This document shows positions 1 through 5,943 of a DNA stretch of 6,295 nt, one piece after another. The translations under genes were made by a program, and so were the position numbers. This stretch comes from Dehalococcoidia bacterium (lineage in GTDB: Bacteria > Chloroflexota > Dehalococcoidia > Tepidiformales > Tepidiformaceae). The stretch is from NCBI GenBank assembly GCA_007126855.1, contig SLAK01000305.1, positions 1 to 6,295 on the forward strand. The letters run 5' to 3'. Numbering within the stretch: the stretch's first letter is position 1; each line of letters begins with the position of its first letter. The notes beneath the pieces were generated by a model. That model worked only from the letters and a program-made list of their open reading frames with translations. It searched no databases and was not told the DNA's origin.

Positions 1-210
1 GCGCTGGAGCTGGGCGAAACGCTCGCGGGACAGCCGCCCGAGGCAATCCGGATGATCCGGCAGCTCTTCATCGAAAACAGTGTCGAAGCCGACGTGGATA
101 CCGTGATGCGGCGCGAGGGCGAAGCGCTGGTGCGGGCTCGCGAGACCGAGGATCACAAGGAGGCTGTTCGTGCGTTCATGGAGAAGCGCGAGCCTGTCTT
201 CCGTCGCTAA
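1..210 (+). CDS. Enoyl-CoA hydratase/isomerase family protein, C-terminal fragment
   Basis: Frame 1 is open from the first base to a TAA at 208-210 and gives 69 residues; the start lies outside the window. The fragment reads as the end of a crotonase-fold protein: a helical stretch followed by EDHKEAVRAFMEKREPVF, which matches the usual family ending (E-D-x-x-E-A-x-x-A-F-x-E-K-R-x-P-x-F). In complete members this region forms the C-terminal helices that pack over the acyl-CoA pocket and help trimer assembly. The catalytic core is not visible, so hydratase, isomerase or another crotonase reaction cannot be told apart. It is not the same gene as the crotonase at 4998-5765, whose tail ends TPEWKGR, so the locus holds two family members on opposite strands. 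The family call is firm; the reaction is unknown. Confidence 0.85.
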   Translation, partial: ALELGETLAGQPPEAIRMIRQLFIENSVEADVDTVMRREGEALVRARETEDHKEAVRAFMEKREPVFRR

Positions 211-252
211 ACGGGGGGTTCGAGCCTTCAGGCTTTCCGGTTTGGCCCCGTT
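210..252 (+). terminator. Possible hairpin after the first crotonase gene
   Basis: AACGGGG at 210-216 pairs perfectly with CCCCGTT at 246-252. The 29-base loop contains a second small stem (AGCC 223-226 with GGCT 231-234). It begins within the stop codon of the upstream gene and ends 16 bases before the protease start. No T-run follows, so it is a weak candidate for a factor-independent terminator. It could instead be an mRNA structure between two co-transcribed genes. Confidence 0.3.
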
Positions 253-268
253 CGGGTAGCTTGAGACT

Positions 269-1423
269 GTGTTCGGCCGTTCTTTTACGATTGCGCGCAT
301 CGGTGGGATTGCCATCGAGATCCACCCGTCGTGGCTCCTTATCTTCGCCCTCATCACCTGGAGCCTGGCGGTGGGCGTCTTCCCGATGCAGTTCGAAGAC
401 TGGGCGACGGCCACCTACTGGATCATCGGAGCCATCGCGGCACTGTTGCTTTTCGTGACGGTGCTCATCCACGAAATGGCGCACGCGGTGGTGGCGATCC
501 GGCGCGGACTGCCCGTCCCGCGCATCACGTTGTTCATCTTTGGCGGGGTGTCGCACCTGTCGCGCCAGCCGCGCACGGCGGGCGAAGAGTTCGCCATCGC
601 CGCAGCCGGTCCCGCCGCCAGCCTGGCCATCGCGATCATCGCCGCGGCGCTTTCCCTGGTCGTGGTGAACCTGAACGAGCAGGCCACGGCAATCGTGGTC
701 TACATCGCGCTGGTGAATTTCCTGCTGGCCATTTTCAACACGCTGCCCGGCTTCCCGCTGGACGGCGGCCGGGTGCTGCGCTCGATAGCGTGGCGGAAGA
801 CCGGCAACTTCATGAAGGCGACCCGGATCGCGTCCGGGGTAGGCACGGGCTTCGGATTTGGGCTTATCATCATTGGTTTCGGCTTTATTCTCTTCGGCTA
901 CCTGATCAACGGCATCTGGTTCGCCTTCATCGGGTGGTTCCTTTCGACGGCGGCCCGGGGCGAAGCGGAATCGCTGCGGCTGGAGTCGGTTTTGGGACCG
1001 CTCCAGGCGCGCGACGTGATGAGCCAGAACTATGTGGTGGTCCCGCCCGGGCTCTCGTTGCAGCTCATCGTGGACGAGTTCATGGTCGCGGAAGGCCACC
1101 GGGCGGTGATCGTAGCGCGGGACGAGACGGTCTACGGGATCGTCTCGATTTCGGACATCCGCAAGGTGCCGCGCGACCGGTGGGCCGATACGCCGGCGCA
1201 AGCGGTGATGACGCCCCGCGAGGAAGTGGCGACCGTGAACGCGGACACGCCGGCGATGGAAGCCCTGGAGCTGATTGCGCAGCGAGGCCTGAACCAGGTG
1301 CCCGTGCTGGAAGAGGGGCGGATGGTCGGGTTGATCACGCGGCGCGAGCTAATCGAACGCATCCAGGTTGCGGAACAGCTCGAGGATCGCCGCGAGGTGC
1401 CGACGGGTAGCCGGCGGTCGTAG
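269..1423 (+). CDS. Site-2 protease family (M50) membrane metalloprotease with two CBS domains
   Basis: This 384-residue protein is an intramembrane zinc protease of the S2P/M50 family, which cleaves membrane-embedded substrates such as anti-sigma factors. The zinc site HEMAH is at residues 68-72, and the third metal ligand lies in the motif NTLPGFPLDGG (N157, D165). Hydrophobic segments lie near residues 20-38, 50-70, 110-133, 141-162 and 193-226. A cytosolic tail at about 245-366 holds a CBS pair, with repeats starting at ARDVM and QAVMTP; such domains usually bind adenine nucleotides and tune activity. Length and order match CBS-tailed M50 proteins. The GTG at 269 is chosen because FGRSFTIARIGGIAIEIHPSW is the typical family N terminus; the ribosome site before it is weak. 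The substrate is unknown and no sigma/anti-sigma pair is visible here. The gene is convergent with the lipoprotein gene, 18 bases away. Confidence 0.93.
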   Translation: MFGRSFTIARIGGIAIEIHPSWLLIFALITWSLAVGVFPMQFEDWATATYWIIGAIAALLLFVTVLIHEMAHAVVAIRRGLPVPRITLFIFGGVSHLSRQPRTAGEEFAIAAAGPAASLAIAIIAAALSLVVVNLNEQATAIVVYIALVNFLLAIFNTLPGFPLDGGRVLRSIAWRKTGNFMKATRIASGVGTGFGFGLIIIGFGFILFGYLINGIWFAFIGWFLSTAARGEAESLRLESVLGPLQARDVMSQNYVVVPPGLSLQLIVDEFMVAEGHRAVIVARDETVYGIVSISDIRKVPRDRWADTPAQAVMTPREEVATVNADTPAMEALELIAQRGLNQVPVLEEGRMVGLITRRELIERIQVAEQLEDRREVPTGSRRS

Positions 1424-1441
1424 CGCCGTAGTGGTGCGCGG

Positions 1442-2650
1442 CTAATTCGGCGCGGGCTGGTAGGGGCGGATCGCCCAGCTTTCCCAGAGCTGCCAGGCGA
1501 GCTTGTTTGCGCCGTCGCCGTGCCGAAGGCCAATGTCGCGGAACGCGGCCAGGGTGCCCTCCCTGGCGAAGGCCGGGTCCCGGGCTGCGCGCCAGATGAC
1601 AGCGGAGAAGTCCGACGCCTCAGCCTCTTCGAGCAGGCGCTCCAGGTAGTCGTGCTGGTCGTCTTCGGCGCCCCGCACGCGATAGCCGTCGACGGGCGCC
1701 GACGGGTATGCGGCGTCGACGATGATGATCTCGCCATCCCAGCGGTCGCGGAGCTGGGAGTAGTACTGGGGCCTGAGGTCGGCAGCGGCGCGAAGGTCCG
1801 TGAGGTAGGGGTAGGTGCTGATGGCGAGCACGTCCATCATGCCGGAAAAGATGTCGAACACTTCCCAGGCCGGCGGATGGACGAAGCCAAGGTTCCCTTC
1901 AAGGTCTTCGAGCTGGAAGGTGGGGAAGATCTTCACGTCCGGGTCGGCGTCTTTCGCGTTCTCGTAGGCCTCCTGGTAGAGGGAGACGAAGGCCTCGAAC
2001 TGGTCGGGCGCGCGGTCGCGGAGCATGTTGACTTCGACACCGAGCGCCAGGTAGCCGGGCTCGTAGTTGCGCACGATGTAGCGCGTGTAGGCGACGAAGG
2101 CTTTGCGGAGGTTCTCGTCGAGAAAGCCGTCGGCCTGGCTAACGCCCTCTGGCAGGTTGGCGAGGCGGCTGCGCTGGACCATCGGGTCGGTAGGGTCGAT
2201 GGCATAGACGAGCGACAGGTGGTCGTACTGCTCCAGGAGGGCGGTTTCGAGCCGGGTCGTTTCAAGCGTCTCGCGGGATATCTGGCGGTTGGGGAAGAAA
2301 TCCTCCCACGGTGGCGCGCGCTGGATAAGGACGATTTCGCCGTACTGGGCAGCGGTAGCGATGGCAGCGATGTAGCTGTCGGTGGTTCGTTCGGCGGGCA
2401 TGGCGCTGAAGCCGAGGGCGAGGTTACGCGGCTCGCCGGCCGGCTCGGGCCGCGTGATGTTGGGGCCCGGCGTGTAGTTTTCGGCATCGTCGACATCGCG
2501 GCAGGCAGCCAGCAAGGTTATGGCGAGCACTGCTACAATCCAGAAGGCGGGAGAACGGCGGACGAGAGGCGTAATGCGGAACGCCTTCCTTGGCGCGATC
2601 CTGGTGGGGCTGGTCGGCGGGCTCGTCGTTGTGGCGGCGCGGTCAGTCAC
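1442..2650 (-). CDS. Putative lipoprotein with glycosidase-like (beta/alpha)8 barrel
   Basis: This gene encodes a predicted lipoprotein: basic residues (RR), a hydrophobic run (AFWIVAVLAITLL) and the lipobox LLAAC, whose Cys would be lipidated and hold the protein at the outer face of the membrane. The mature part, about 350 residues, reads like a clan GH-A type TIM barrel. YLALGVEVNML (Glu codon 2033-2035) resembles the acid/base strand of GH53-like enzymes, VLAISTYPYL resembles a barrel strand, and IIIVDAAYPS (Asp codon 1715-1717) aligns with the usual nucleophile strand ending E-T-x-Y/W-P-S. No substrate can be named. The start is uncertain. GTG at 2650 is the nearest conventional codon (402 residues) but has no ribosome site and puts the Cys at residue 50. 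ATT at 2575 has AAGGAAGG upstream and gives an ideal 24-residue signal peptide (377 residues). Both choices collide with the divergent PBP gene. It may be a degenerate enzyme or a binding protein. Confidence 0.8.
   Translation of the reverse strand: MTDRAATTTSPPTSPTRIAPRKAFRITPLVRRSPAFWIVAVLAITLLAACRDVDDAENYTPGPNITRPEPAGEPRNLALGFSAMPAERTTDSYIAAIATAAQYGEIVLIQRAPPWEDFFPNRQISRETLETTRLETALLEQYDHLSLVYAIDPTDPMVQRSRLANLPEGVSQADGFLDENLRKAFVAYTRYIVRNYEPGYLALGVEVNMLRDRAPDQFEAFVSLYQEAYENAKDADPDVKIFPTFQLEDLEGNLGFVHPPAWEVFDIFSGMMDVLAISTYPYLTDLRAAADLRPQYYSQLRDRWDGEIIIVDAAYPSAPVDGYRVRGAEDDQHDYLERLLEEAEASDFSAVIWRAARDPAFAREGTLAAFRDIGLRHGDGANKLAWQLWESWAIRPYQPAPN
2531..2539 (+). promoter_or_regulatory. Candidate extended -10 promoter for the PBP gene
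   Basis: TGCTACAAT is an extended -10 element (TG-N-TACAAT, with TACAAT at 2534-2539), 34 bases upstream of the ATG at 2574. No recognisable -35 box is present at the expected spacing, which extended -10 promoters can tolerate. It lies inside the signal-peptide codons of the opposite lipoprotein gene. It is one of few AT-rich patches in this GC-rich DNA, but the match may be chance. Confidence 0.35.
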
Positions 2651-4628
2651 GGGTGGCTCTGAGACCGGCACCGGCGCGACGCCCGCCGCCGAAGTCACGG
2701 CGACGCCGGACCCGGGCTCGCCCCGCGCCACTGCTGCCGCTTTTGCCGCCGCCCTCGAAATTCGCGACATCGCCGGGCTCTATGACCTCCTTGACGAGGG
2801 GTCCCGCTTCGACCGGACGCTCCGTGACCTTGAGCAGGTCTATGGCAATTTCTTCGAGGAGACGACCGCCGTCGCACTCGACGTTGAGGTGTCCGACGCA
2901 ACCGAAGCCGGCGCCACGCTTGATGTGACCCTCTCGACAGGGTATTTCGGCGATCTCGAATACTCCATAGCGCTGGCCTTTACCCGGGAAGACGATGGCC
3001 GCTTCAAGGTCGCCTGGACGCCGTCGGCGGTGCACCCGGACTTGCGCGATGGCCGGCGTTTCCAGAGCACGGTCGAACGCCCGCGTCGAGGTGCGATCTA
3101 CGACCGCCACGGGGAGCTACTGGCACACACGATGGACCTGCGATACGTGGGCCTCAACCGGGCGCTAATCGATGACCGGGAGGGTGTGACGGCACGGCTC
3201 GTGGAGTTTGGCTTCAACCGTGGCGACATCGATGCAGCCTTCGACAGCCCGCTGCCCGCTCATTACCGCGTCCCGGTTGGGACGGTCGATGAATCGCGAA
3301 TGGACGATGCCTACGACCTGATCAACGAGACGCCCGGGCTGCTCGTGTACAACGTGCTCCAGCGGGTGCACCCGCTCGGGCCCGCCGCGGCGCACGTGGT
3401 CGGCTACACGCGGGAGTTGACAGCCGAAGAGCTCGAGGGACGCTCGGGCCATGGCTACCGGCCCGGCGACCGCATCGGCGCGTCGGGCCTGGAGTTTTCC
3501 ATGAATGTGCTGCTGGCGGGCGCGCCGGGCGGTGTGCTGGAGATCGTCGACCAGCGGGGTGAGGCGATACTGCAGGTTGCCGAAACCGAGTTCGTCGACA
3601 GCCAGGACGTGCATACTACGCTGGACGCCAACGTGCTGCGCGCCGCGCATGACGCGCTCGAGGAGTGGCAGGGCGCGGCGGCCGTCATCGACCCGCGCAC
3701 CAACGAGATCCTGGCTATCAATAGCTCACCGTCCTTCGATCCGAACGCATTCGAGCGGAATGACGTCGACGCGATTTCCCGCATCCTGGAGATGCAAGGC
3801 AACCCGCTGTCGAACCGCGCGACGGGCGGCCTGTACTCGGCCGGTTCGACCTTCAAGCTGATCACGGGCGCGGCCGGGCTCATGGCCGGGATCGTCACGC
3901 CCGGGCAGACGATTGAATGCGGCGCACTCTGGCACGGGGAGGACCCGCCGCGGCGCAACTGGGAGGGCGCCCAGGGACAGCAGACAGTCGCGCAGGCGCT
4001 CATGCGGTCGTGTAACCCGGTGTTCTACGAGATTGCCCAGCGGCTGTATTACCAGGCCGAGGACGGCTATCTGTCGCATGTTGCGCGGTTGTTCGGCCTG
4101 GGTTCGGAAACCGGGGCTGCGGGGCTCAACGAAGAAGCAGGCCTGGTGCCCGATTACGAATGGAAGCCGGCGGCGCGCGGAGAGCCCTGGTACCCGGGCG
4201 ACGAGGTGAACCTGGGCATTGGGCAGGGGGATCTGCAGCTCACGCCCCTGCAGCTCGCGAACGCATACACCGCCTTCGTGAACAACCGGCTGCGATCCAC
4301 AGTGATCCTACAGGGTGAGGAGGCGGAAGACCGGGGCGAGATCGGGCTCACCGCTGCGCAGCACGCACACCTCATGGAGGGGCTCAGGCTGGTCACGGCC
4401 AGCACCGGCACCGCCGCGCGGGCGTTTTCCAACGCCGGCTACAGCGGATTCGCGGGCAAATCTGGCACAGCCGAGGAGGCGGATGAGCAGCAGCACGGGC
4501 TTTTCGCTGCCTTCTACCCGGCGGACAATCCGGTGGCGGTGGCCGCGGTGGTGCTCGACGACGGCGTTTCTGGATCGCTCCAGGCGGCGCCGATTACGCG
4601 GGATATCCTGCTGGCGGCGGCCCGGTAG
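2574..4628 (+). CDS. Class B penicillin-binding protein, PBP2a-like, with NTF2-type N-terminal domain
   Basis: This 684-residue peptidoglycan DD-transpeptidase cross-links stem peptides outside the membrane. It has a single N-terminal membrane anchor (residues 4-23), then a Thr/Pro/Gly linker. An NTF2-like domain (about 48-150, ending in VAWTPSAVHP) resembles the MecA_N domain. A dimerisation/pedestal domain starts at RRGAIYDRHGELLA (171 on), and the transpeptidase domain covers about 385-680. All three active-site motifs are intact: STFK at 425-428 (acylated Ser425), SCN at 479-481 and KSGT at 629-632. GIGQGDLQLTPLQLANAY is also typical. Length and domain order match class B1 enzymes such as PBP2a. 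ATG 2574 is preferred because GAGAGG lies 4 bases upstream. ATG 2520 would add 18 residues with a basic cytosolic tail, but its AAGG sits only 2 bases away. The gene is divergent from the lipoprotein gene and convergent with the VOC gene. The fold does not by itself show beta-lactam resistance. Confidence 0.94.
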   Translation: MRNAFLGAILVGLVGGLVVVAARSVTGGSETGTGATPAAEVTATPDPGSPRATAAAFAAALEIRDIAGLYDLLDEGSRFDRTLRDLEQVYGNFFEETTAVALDVEVSDATEAGATLDVTLSTGYFGDLEYSIALAFTREDDGRFKVAWTPSAVHPDLRDGRRFQSTVERPRRGAIYDRHGELLAHTMDLRYVGLNRALIDDREGVTARLVEFGFNRGDIDAAFDSPLPAHYRVPVGTVDESRMDDAYDLINETPGLLVYNVLQRVHPLGPAAAHVVGYTRELTAEELEGRSGHGYRPGDRIGASGLEFSMNVLLAGAPGGVLEIVDQRGEAILQVAETEFVDSQDVHTTLDANVLRAAHDALEEWQGAAAVIDPRTNEILAINSSPSFDPNAFERNDVDAISRILEMQGNPLSNRATGGLYSAGSTFKLITGAAGLMAGIVTPGQTIECGALWHGEDPPRRNWEGAQGQQTVAQALMRSCNPVFYEIAQRLYYQAEDGYLSHVARLFGLGSETGAAGLNEEAGLVPDYEWKPAARGEPWYPGDEVNLGIGQGDLQLTPLQLANAYTAFVNNRLRSTVILQGEEAEDRGEIGLTAAQHAHLMEGLRLVTASTGTAARAFSNAGYSGFAGKSGTAEEADEQQHGLFAAFYPADNPVAVAAVVLDDGVSGSLQAAPITRDILLAAAR

Positions 4629-5013
4629 TCCCTCGGGTCTGGAGGAGCTGGAGCGTGTTGCCGTCGGGGTCGTGGAAGGTGGCGACCCAGCCGCCCCAGG
4701 ATTCCTGCTCTGGCGGGCGTGAGAACTCGACGCCGGCATCGGCCAGGCGGCGGTGGACAGCGTGGATGTCGTCGACGGCGAAGTTGACCATGATGCGCAG
4801 CGGGTCGCGGCTGGCGCCTTCCACCTGGCTATGGACGGCGACACTGAGGCGGAAGTCTCCCCATGCGAAGTTGACGAAGCCGTCTTTGACTGAGCGCGGT
4901 GGGAGCCCGAGCACATCGCGGTAGAAGCGAAGCATGGGCTCGAAGTCGGCCGTCCAGATGAGCACACCGTTGACGCCGGATATTGATCCTGCCACCGCTA
5001 GCGGCCTTTCCAT
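4594..5013 (-). CDS. VOC (glyoxalase/bleomycin-resistance) superfamily protein
   Basis: This is a 139-residue, single vicinal-oxygen-chelate domain protein with the paired beta-alpha-beta-beta-beta modules of the family. LRFYRDVLGLPP (28-39) marks the first module; MVNFAVDDIHAVHRRLADAGVEF (75-97) and FHDPDGNTLQLLQ (113-125) mark the second. Canonical family positions for metal ligands appear lost: Gly16 and Met75 stand where His is usual, and Gln122 replaces the Glu of DPDGNxxEL. A metal-dependent lyase or dioxygenase reaction is therefore doubtful; a binding or metal-independent role is possible. ATG 5013 lies inside the crotonase gene (16-base overlap) and has no ribosome site. GTG 4995, two bases past the crotonase stop, has GGAAAGG 9 bases upstream and may be the true start (133 residues). 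Either way it is probably translated with the crotonase. Its 3' end overlaps the PBP gene by 35 bases. Confidence 0.88.
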   Translation of the reverse strand: MERPLAVAGSISGVNGVLIWTADFEPMLRFYRDVLGLPPRSVKDGFVNFAWGDFRLSVAVHSQVEGASRDPLRIMVNFAVDDIHAVHRRLADAGVEFSRPPEQESWGGWVATFHDPDGNTLQLLQTRGTTGPPPAGYPA

Positions 5014-5765
5014 TCGGGAGTGCGCTTTTCGCGGGCGGCGGCCATGCCTTCGGCAGCGTCCTCGGTGGCGCCGGCGACGCGCCGCATGGTCTCGCCGAAA
5101 CGGATGGCCTCAACAAAGGGCACTTCCTGGCCGCGGGCGGCGACTTCTTTCGTGGCACGGACAGCGAGTGGCGCCGATTTGCAGAGCCGTCCGGCCAGGT
5201 CGCGCGCGGCAGGCATCAACTCGTCGTGCGGCACGACCTGCCAGGCGAGGCCCATCTCCTTCGCACGCTGTGCGTCGACGCGCTCGCCGATGAGCAGCAG
5301 CTCCATGGCGTGGGCCCAGTTGACGCGGCGGGGCATGCGCACGGCGCCCTGGATGGTGGGCACGCCCAGGCGCACTTCGGGGAAGCCGAATTCGGCGCGC
5401 TCGCTGGCGATGACGAAGTCGCAGGCGGCGGCAAGCGTGAGCGCAAAACCCAGGCAGTAACCATTCACAGCGGCGATGCTGGGTTTCCACACTTCCAGTC
5501 CGGATTCAAGCGAGGTGAGGCTGGGGGTTTCCCAGTGGGTGGCGCCCCGTGGGCGGGCGCTGCTGCGAAGGTCAGCGCCGGCGCTAAAGGCGCGGCCGGA
5601 ACCGGTGACAATGGCGACCCAGGCCTCGTCGTCGTCGCGGAAGCGGACCCAGGCGGCGTCGAGGTCTTCGCGCAGTTCCTGGTTGATGGCGTTGAGCGCT
5701 TCAGGGCGGTTGTAGGTGATGGTGGCGATGTGGCCATCGCGTTCGTAGAGGACGGTGCCGGCCAT
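4998..5765 (-). CDS. Enoyl-CoA hydratase/isomerase (crotonase) family protein
   Basis: This 255-residue protein has the usual length of a monofunctional crotonase. Members polarise acyl-CoA thioesters in an oxyanion hole, mostly in fatty-acid or aromatic-acid breakdown in the cytoplasm. Visible signatures are ITYNRPEALNAI (16-27), GRAFSAGADL (57-66), the substrate loop AAVNGYCLGFALTLAAACDF (98-117), FGFPEVRLG (126-134) and the C-terminal helices with EGMAAAREKRTPEW. By alignment recalled from rat mitochondrial hydratase, the second catalytic glutamate is kept (Glu130), but the first is Thr110, and the Gly-rich oxyanion segment GGGCE reads GFALT. Plain hydration is therefore uncertain; isomerase, hydrolase or another crotonase chemistry is possible. 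ATG 5765 is well supported by a perfect AGGAGG 8 bases upstream. It overlaps the downstream VOC gene, suggesting a two-gene operon. It lies downstream of the histidine kinase on the same strand, separated by a 192-base repeat-rich gap. Confidence 0.92.
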   Translation of the reverse strand: MAGTVLYERDGHIATITYNRPEALNAINQELREDLDAAWVRFRDDDEAWVAIVTGSGRAFSAGADLRSSARPRGATHWETPSLTSLESGLEVWKPSIAAVNGYCLGFALTLAAACDFVIASERAEFGFPEVRLGVPTIQGAVRMPRRVNWAHAMELLLIGERVDAQRAKEMGLAWQVVPHDELMPAARDLAGRLCKSAPLAVRATKEVAARGQEVPFVEAIRFGETMRRVAGATEDAAEGMAAAREKRTPEWKGR

Positions 5766-5773
5766 GGTAGGCG

Positions 5774-5779
5774 CCTCCT
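5774..5779 (-). promoter_or_regulatory. Ribosome binding site of the crotonase gene
   Basis: AGGAGG on the minus strand lies 8 bases before the ATG at 5765. This fixes the start of the crotonase and suggests strong translation compared with the weak sites of the other genes here. Confidence 0.85.
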
Positions 5780-5800
5780 GGCAGCGCAGTTTGCTGGTGG

Positions 5801-5820
5801 AAACGAATGCTAAACGAATC
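5801..5820. repeat. Tandem AAACGAAT repeat upstream of the crotonase gene
   Basis: AAACGAAT occurs at 5801-5808 and again at 5812-5819, a period of 11 bases or about one helical turn. A third copy lies at 5921-5928; the second and third extend to AAACGAATC. The tandem pair sits 36-55 bases upstream of the crotonase ATG, where a promoter or operator would be expected. This arrangement suits a regulator dimer binding one face of the DNA, but no regulator is identified. The function is inferred from spacing and placement only. Confidence 0.4.
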
Positions 5821-5830
5821 GGGCCCGGAA

Positions 5831-5895
5831 AACAGACGCAGTGCTCAGGATCGTGATTTTGTATTCAGCCGGCCGGTCTGGCGAGTGCGTCTGTT
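5831..5895. repeat. Perfect 10-base inverted repeat with 45-base spacer
   Basis: AACAGACGCA at 5831-5840 is the exact reverse complement of TGCGTCTGTT at 5886-5895. The 45-base spacer includes an AT-rich core (GATTTTGTATTC) and a self-complementary CCGGCCGG. It lies between the kinase stop and the crotonase start and is flanked by copies of the AAACGAATC repeat. It could be a stem-loop in the intergenic RNA, a split operator, or the end repeats of a very small element. No target-site duplication is evident beside it. Confidence 0.45.
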
Positions 5896-5899
5896 GGAG

Positions 5900-5909
5900 A
5901 AGGAGGTGA
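5900..5909 (+). promoter_or_regulatory. Orphan perfect Shine-Dalgarno sequence
   Basis: AAGGAGGTGA on the plus strand matches the complement of the 16S rRNA 3' end at all ten positions. No ATG, GTG or TTG follows within about 12 bases. The only nearby start, GTG 5906, lies inside the motif and opens a 16-codon basic peptide ending at TAA 5954-5956. It may be chance, a remnant of a lost gene start, or part of a regulatory RNA. Confidence 0.3.
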
Positions 5910-5930
5910 AATCGCGATCGAAACGAATCA

Positions 5931-5943
5931 CCGGGGTCCCCGG
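5931..5943. repeat. Short GC palindrome after the kinase stop
   Basis: CCGGGGTCCCCGG is a perfect palindrome around a central T, lying 14 bases past the end of the kinase reading frame on the minus strand. Read on that strand it can form a 5-base stem with a 3-base loop, followed by TGATTCGTTTC, which is only mildly T-rich. It could be a weak terminator for the kinase gene or a protein-binding site. Confidence 0.3.

Noticed and set aside
176..1201. Long open frame on the minus strand (341 codons)
   Set aside because: It is antisense to the clearly recognisable site-2 protease. Its product is Arg/His/Asp-rich with no domain pattern, as expected when the opposite strand of a GC-rich gene is read.
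331..1410. Second long plus-strand frame inside the protease gene (359 codons)
   Set aside because: It is an out-of-frame reading of the protease gene, giving Gly/Arg/His-rich sequence without hydrophobic order or known motifs.
1423..1437. Small hairpin between the convergent protease and lipoprotein genes (GCGCC-gtagt-GGTGC)
   Set aside because: The stem is only five pairs including a G-T wobble, with no T-run on either strand; too weak to call a terminator.
1520..2662. Plus-strand frame of 380 codons opposite the lipoprotein
   Set aside because: The minus strand has a coherent signal peptide, lipobox and barrel-like strands. The plus-strand product is Val/Gly/Glu-rich with no recognisable motif.
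4308..4967. Minus-strand frame of 219 codons across the PBP end and the VOC gene
   Set aside because: It overlaps two well-supported genes in another frame and shows only Ser/Ala/Arg-rich low-complexity sequence.
5831..5895. Miniature transposon (MITE) reading of the 10-base inverted repeat
   Set aside because: It is very short, has no target-site duplication beside the arms, and no second copy in the window; kept only as an inverted repeat.
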